Part shown: piece after piece, positions 62,024-64,000 of the stretch
Numbering within the stretch: position 1 is the stretch's first letter
Layout of the letters: each line of letters begins with the position of its first letter
DNA from: CALDTK01 sp045110575
GTDB lineage: Bacteria > Bacteroidota > Bacteroidia > Chitinophagales > Saprospiraceae
Direction: 5' to 3'
DNA: 64,000 bases
Assembly (NCBI GenBank): GCA_045110575.1
Contig: JBGCGF010000007.1
Location: forward strand, 1 to 64,000
Translations under genes and position numbers: made by a program
The notes under the pieces: model-generated
What the model was told of the DNA's origin: nothing
Databases searched by the model: none
The model's input: the letters and a program-made list of their open reading frames with translations, nothing else

Positions 62024-64000
62024 GTGAGGCTTTACAGCACATATCGAACATCATTTTTAGGCTTTGTTTTCTGCCTAATAACCCTGCTTTCGCTGGTTGT
62101 TTCTACCAACGCGAATGCGCAACACCAGATCAAGTTAGTAGAGATCGATTCGGACAGACTTTACCATACAACTGCCCCTAACTTAGAAGAAGTACTATCA
62201 CGCACAAATTGGGAGACCACCCAGACAAGAACCTTACAAAAAGACAATGTCTCCTACTTGCTTCGTATGCCTGTCGATTCAGTTCTTCGCGGAGATTCAG
62301 CTCGTATACTGAGCATTGCATCAGAGGCTAGCCTTGTTTTTTATCTCCAAGATGGGTCAACCGTAGCCGTGCGCGACATGCGCTCGAATTCACCACTGGT
62401 TAACGACAGGATTTCCATTAAACTTACTGAGGAGCTTGCGGTAAATGGCTTCTTCATCGCATATGTCAAACCGACTGTAGTATGGGTTCCGAGCACAAAA
62501 ATTAATGCTCGGTATGGGCTACACCTACTGTCAACTCCTGCGGATGAATATGAAATACTTGGAACGCACTTCGATCTAAACTTGCTGAGGTCAAGAGAGG
62601 CAAGTATGTTTTTCTTACTGGGCGGCATTTTCTTACTAGGATGCTACTTCGGTATGCTGTTCTTCAGCAATCCTGAGGAACACATCTTTGGGATTTACGC
62701 AGCGTATCTATTCTTCCATACAATTTATTGGGCGGAGCGAATTACGACCATAAGTATTCCATTCTTTTCGAGAGGCGTTGATCAAATCGTGGTAAACACG
62801 GTATCTCAAATTTGCTTCCATGTCGCCTTTACACTTCTTGCGCACGAACTCTTAAACTTCAGAAAGTACTACCCTACTATTGGCAGGGTATGGCGAATGT
62901 TTGCTGCTGCCCAGCTTGGGTTTGCGGTATTATTTACCGTATCTATTTACGCAGGTTTTGATGCGGTTGCCCTCCTCAATGCGTTCGCACTAGAGCGTTC
63001 TTTCATAGGCATCGTTGCACTCTTAACGATCTTCTACTTTGTAGTTAGACCTCATAATATTTACTGCTACTTTTTAGGCTTTGCCTCTTTTTCTTTCGTT
63101 GGCTCAGCGTTGGTTTCTTTGTTTCTAGGTAATATTAATTTCTTCGCTGTTGGACTAGGCATTGAGATCTTGACGTTCGCTTTTGCAATTGGCCATAAGA
63201 TTCGAAAAGCCGACGAATCACGAATCGAAAATGAAAAAAGTGCATTCATGCTTGAGCGTGAAGTCATACGCACCAAGGATGCAGCCTTACGCGCGCAGAT
63301 GAACCCTCACTTTGTGTCCAATGTCATCAACGCTCTGCGCGCACTGATCTTAGAAGGAGAGAACAAGCAAGCCTACAGCTACCTGTCTCGCTTTGCGCAT
63401 GTAGTCCGAACAATGCTAGGCTCTGCTGACAAACAGCTCATTCCGTTGAGCGAAGAATTGAGACTATTAAAAGACTATGTCGCACTCGAAGAACTCCGCT
63501 TTGGTAGAAAAGTAGAGTTTGTCTTTAAAGTCTCGGATGAAATAGACGTCGAAGGTGTATTGATCCCGCCAATGTTACTTCAACCATTAGTTGAGAACGC
63601 AATGCATCACGGTCTTTTCCCACTCACAGAACGCGAGCCGCGTATTGTACTAGATGTGAGCACAGAAGAATCTTCAGATGCGTTAAATATTACGGTAAGC
63701 GACAACGGAATAGGTAGATCAAGAGCGGCTGAAACGCAATTGAAACGCAAACGTCAACGCCCATCAATGGCAATGAACATTATCCGTGAACGCATCAAAC
63801 TACTCCAAGAAGGTTCGAGCGTTGAATCGCGAAAATCTGCGAAGGATGCACTAATCGTTGAGGATCTATTAGATGATAATGAGACTGGAATAGGAACTAG
63901 AATCACCTTGAAAATTCCAAGGACGATACTAAAAGACCAACTCAGAACGCTTTTAGATTCAAAGAAAAACACTTCGAGATTTAGCTTCCTTCTTCGAGAA
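62024..64000 (+). CDS. LytS-type sensor histidine kinase, partial (7TMR-DISM)
   Basis: The frame is open from GTG 62024 to the right edge, 659 codons, with the end not seen. A signal peptide (FLGFVFCLITLLSLVVSTNANAQ) leads to an extracellular DISMED2-like domain. About seven helices follow (62.6-63.2 kb), then RAQMNPHFVSNVINALRALI with the phosphoacceptor His, and an HATPase with LLQPLVENAMHHGL and VSDNGIGRSR. It should signal to a LytTR-type response regulator beyond the window. Confidence 0.85.
   Translation, partial: MRLYSTYRTSFLGFVFCLITLLSLVVSTNANAQHQIKLVEIDSDRLYHTTAPNLEEVLSRTNWETTQTRTLQKDNVSYLLRMPVDSVLRGDSARILSIASEASLVFYLQDGSTVAVRDMRSNSPLVNDRISIKLTEELAVNGFFIAYVKPTVVWVPSTKINARYGLHLLSTPADEYEILGTHFDLNLLRSREASMFFLLGGIFLLGCYFGMLFFSNPEEHIFGIYAAYLFFHTIYWAERITTISIPFFSRGVDQIVVNTVSQICFHVAFTLLAHELLNFRKYYPTIGRVWRMFAAAQLGFAVLFTVSIYAGFDAVALLNAFALERSFIGIVALLTIFYFVVRPHNIYCYFLGFASFSFVGSALVSLFLGNINFFAVGLGIEILTFAFAIGHKIRKADESRIENEKSAFMLEREVIRTKDAALRAQMNPHFVSNVINALRALILEGENKQAYSYLSRFAHVVRTMLGSADKQLIPLSEELRLLKDYVALEELRFGRKVEFVFKVSDEIDVEGVLIPPMLLQPLVENAMHHGLFPLTEREPRIVLDVSTEESSDALNITVSDNGIGRSRAAETQLKRKRQRPSMAMNIIRERIKLLQEGSSVESRKSAKDALIVEDLLDDNETGIGTRITLKIPRTILKDQLRTLLDSKKNTSRFSFLLRE

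Overview
The window reads as a chromosomal segment of a Bacteroidota bacterium, most likely a marine or aquatic member of the Flavobacteriales (order-level inference only). The reasons are: type IX secretion-style C-terminal domains (9334-11556, 15290-16843, 44868-46085), a TonB-dependent receptor with a carboxypeptidase-regulatory-like N-terminus (21654-24476), the bacillithiol enzyme BshC, the lipoprotein-type BamA homologue TamL, an HMG-CoA synthase, a Cys-rich Bacteroidota-type ferrochelatase, and repeated TAnnTTTG -7 boxes placed only a few bases before start codons. Base composition is mixed. Most housekeeping genes are near 45-50% GC, while the left edge (1-1050) and 44.3-46.9 kb are visibly AT-rich. 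I saw no rRNA, tRNA or CRISPR array.

Layout: 0-3.6 kb holds a transposase remnant, an ATP-grasp gene, and a glpK-mnmH operon. 3.7-9.3 kb holds bshC, then two copies of a composite repeat cassette that bracket a DUF6580 membrane protein and an acyl-CoA dehydrogenase. 9.3-17 kb holds a secreted FG-GAP protein, an NhaC antiporter, a DUF2256 and cytochrome-oxidase-III-like pair, and a matrixin protease. 17-19.4 kb is pyrG plus a tRNA/rRNA methyltransferase. 20-26.9 kb looks like a phosphate-acquisition locus: surface lipoprotein, TonB receptor, and PiT-like transporter, with 11-bp-spaced TTAACA direct repeats in two of its upstream regions. 27-31.3 kb holds an orphan gene (possibly related to lanthipeptide dehydratase C-termini), dnaK and a lipoprotein. 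31.4-40.2 kb is housekeeping: panB-mltG, hemH, surE-(membrane protein)-lpxB, AI-2E transporter, pseudouridine synthase, rarA. 40.4-44.9 kb holds pgpH-like, cobalamin adenosyltransferase, msrB and two membrane or lipoprotein genes. 44.9-46.9 kb is one secreted metalloprotease gene broken by an in-frame stop. 47-57.8 kb holds rimO, an outer-membrane protein, HMG-CoA synthase, MATE, NYN-LOTUS, purL and a TlpA-like protein. 57.9-64 kb holds a TrmH methyltransferase, tamL, nth and the start of a LytS-type histidine kinase.

The most unusual content is non-coding. (1) A 14-mer, GCTTTCGCCAAAAC, occurs 12 times exactly and more than 15 times with one or two changes. It appears in both orientations, in several reading frames of unrelated housekeeping genes, and in intergenic DNA, sometimes as head-to-head inverted pairs. 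This is the signature of a DNA-level dispersed signal (uptake-like, Chi-like or a small mobile palindrome). (2) Heptamer-periodic arrays (TTGATAA, TTGAATT, GATTTGA, GTTCAAG) sit at the 3' ends of genes, joined to shared TAGGGACGCT or TCGGCATT motifs. (3) Seven copies of a roughly 200-bp hairpin-containing unit lie in two arrays. (4) Gene 3' ends are duplicated, directly at 26891-27039 and inverted at 49474-49524.
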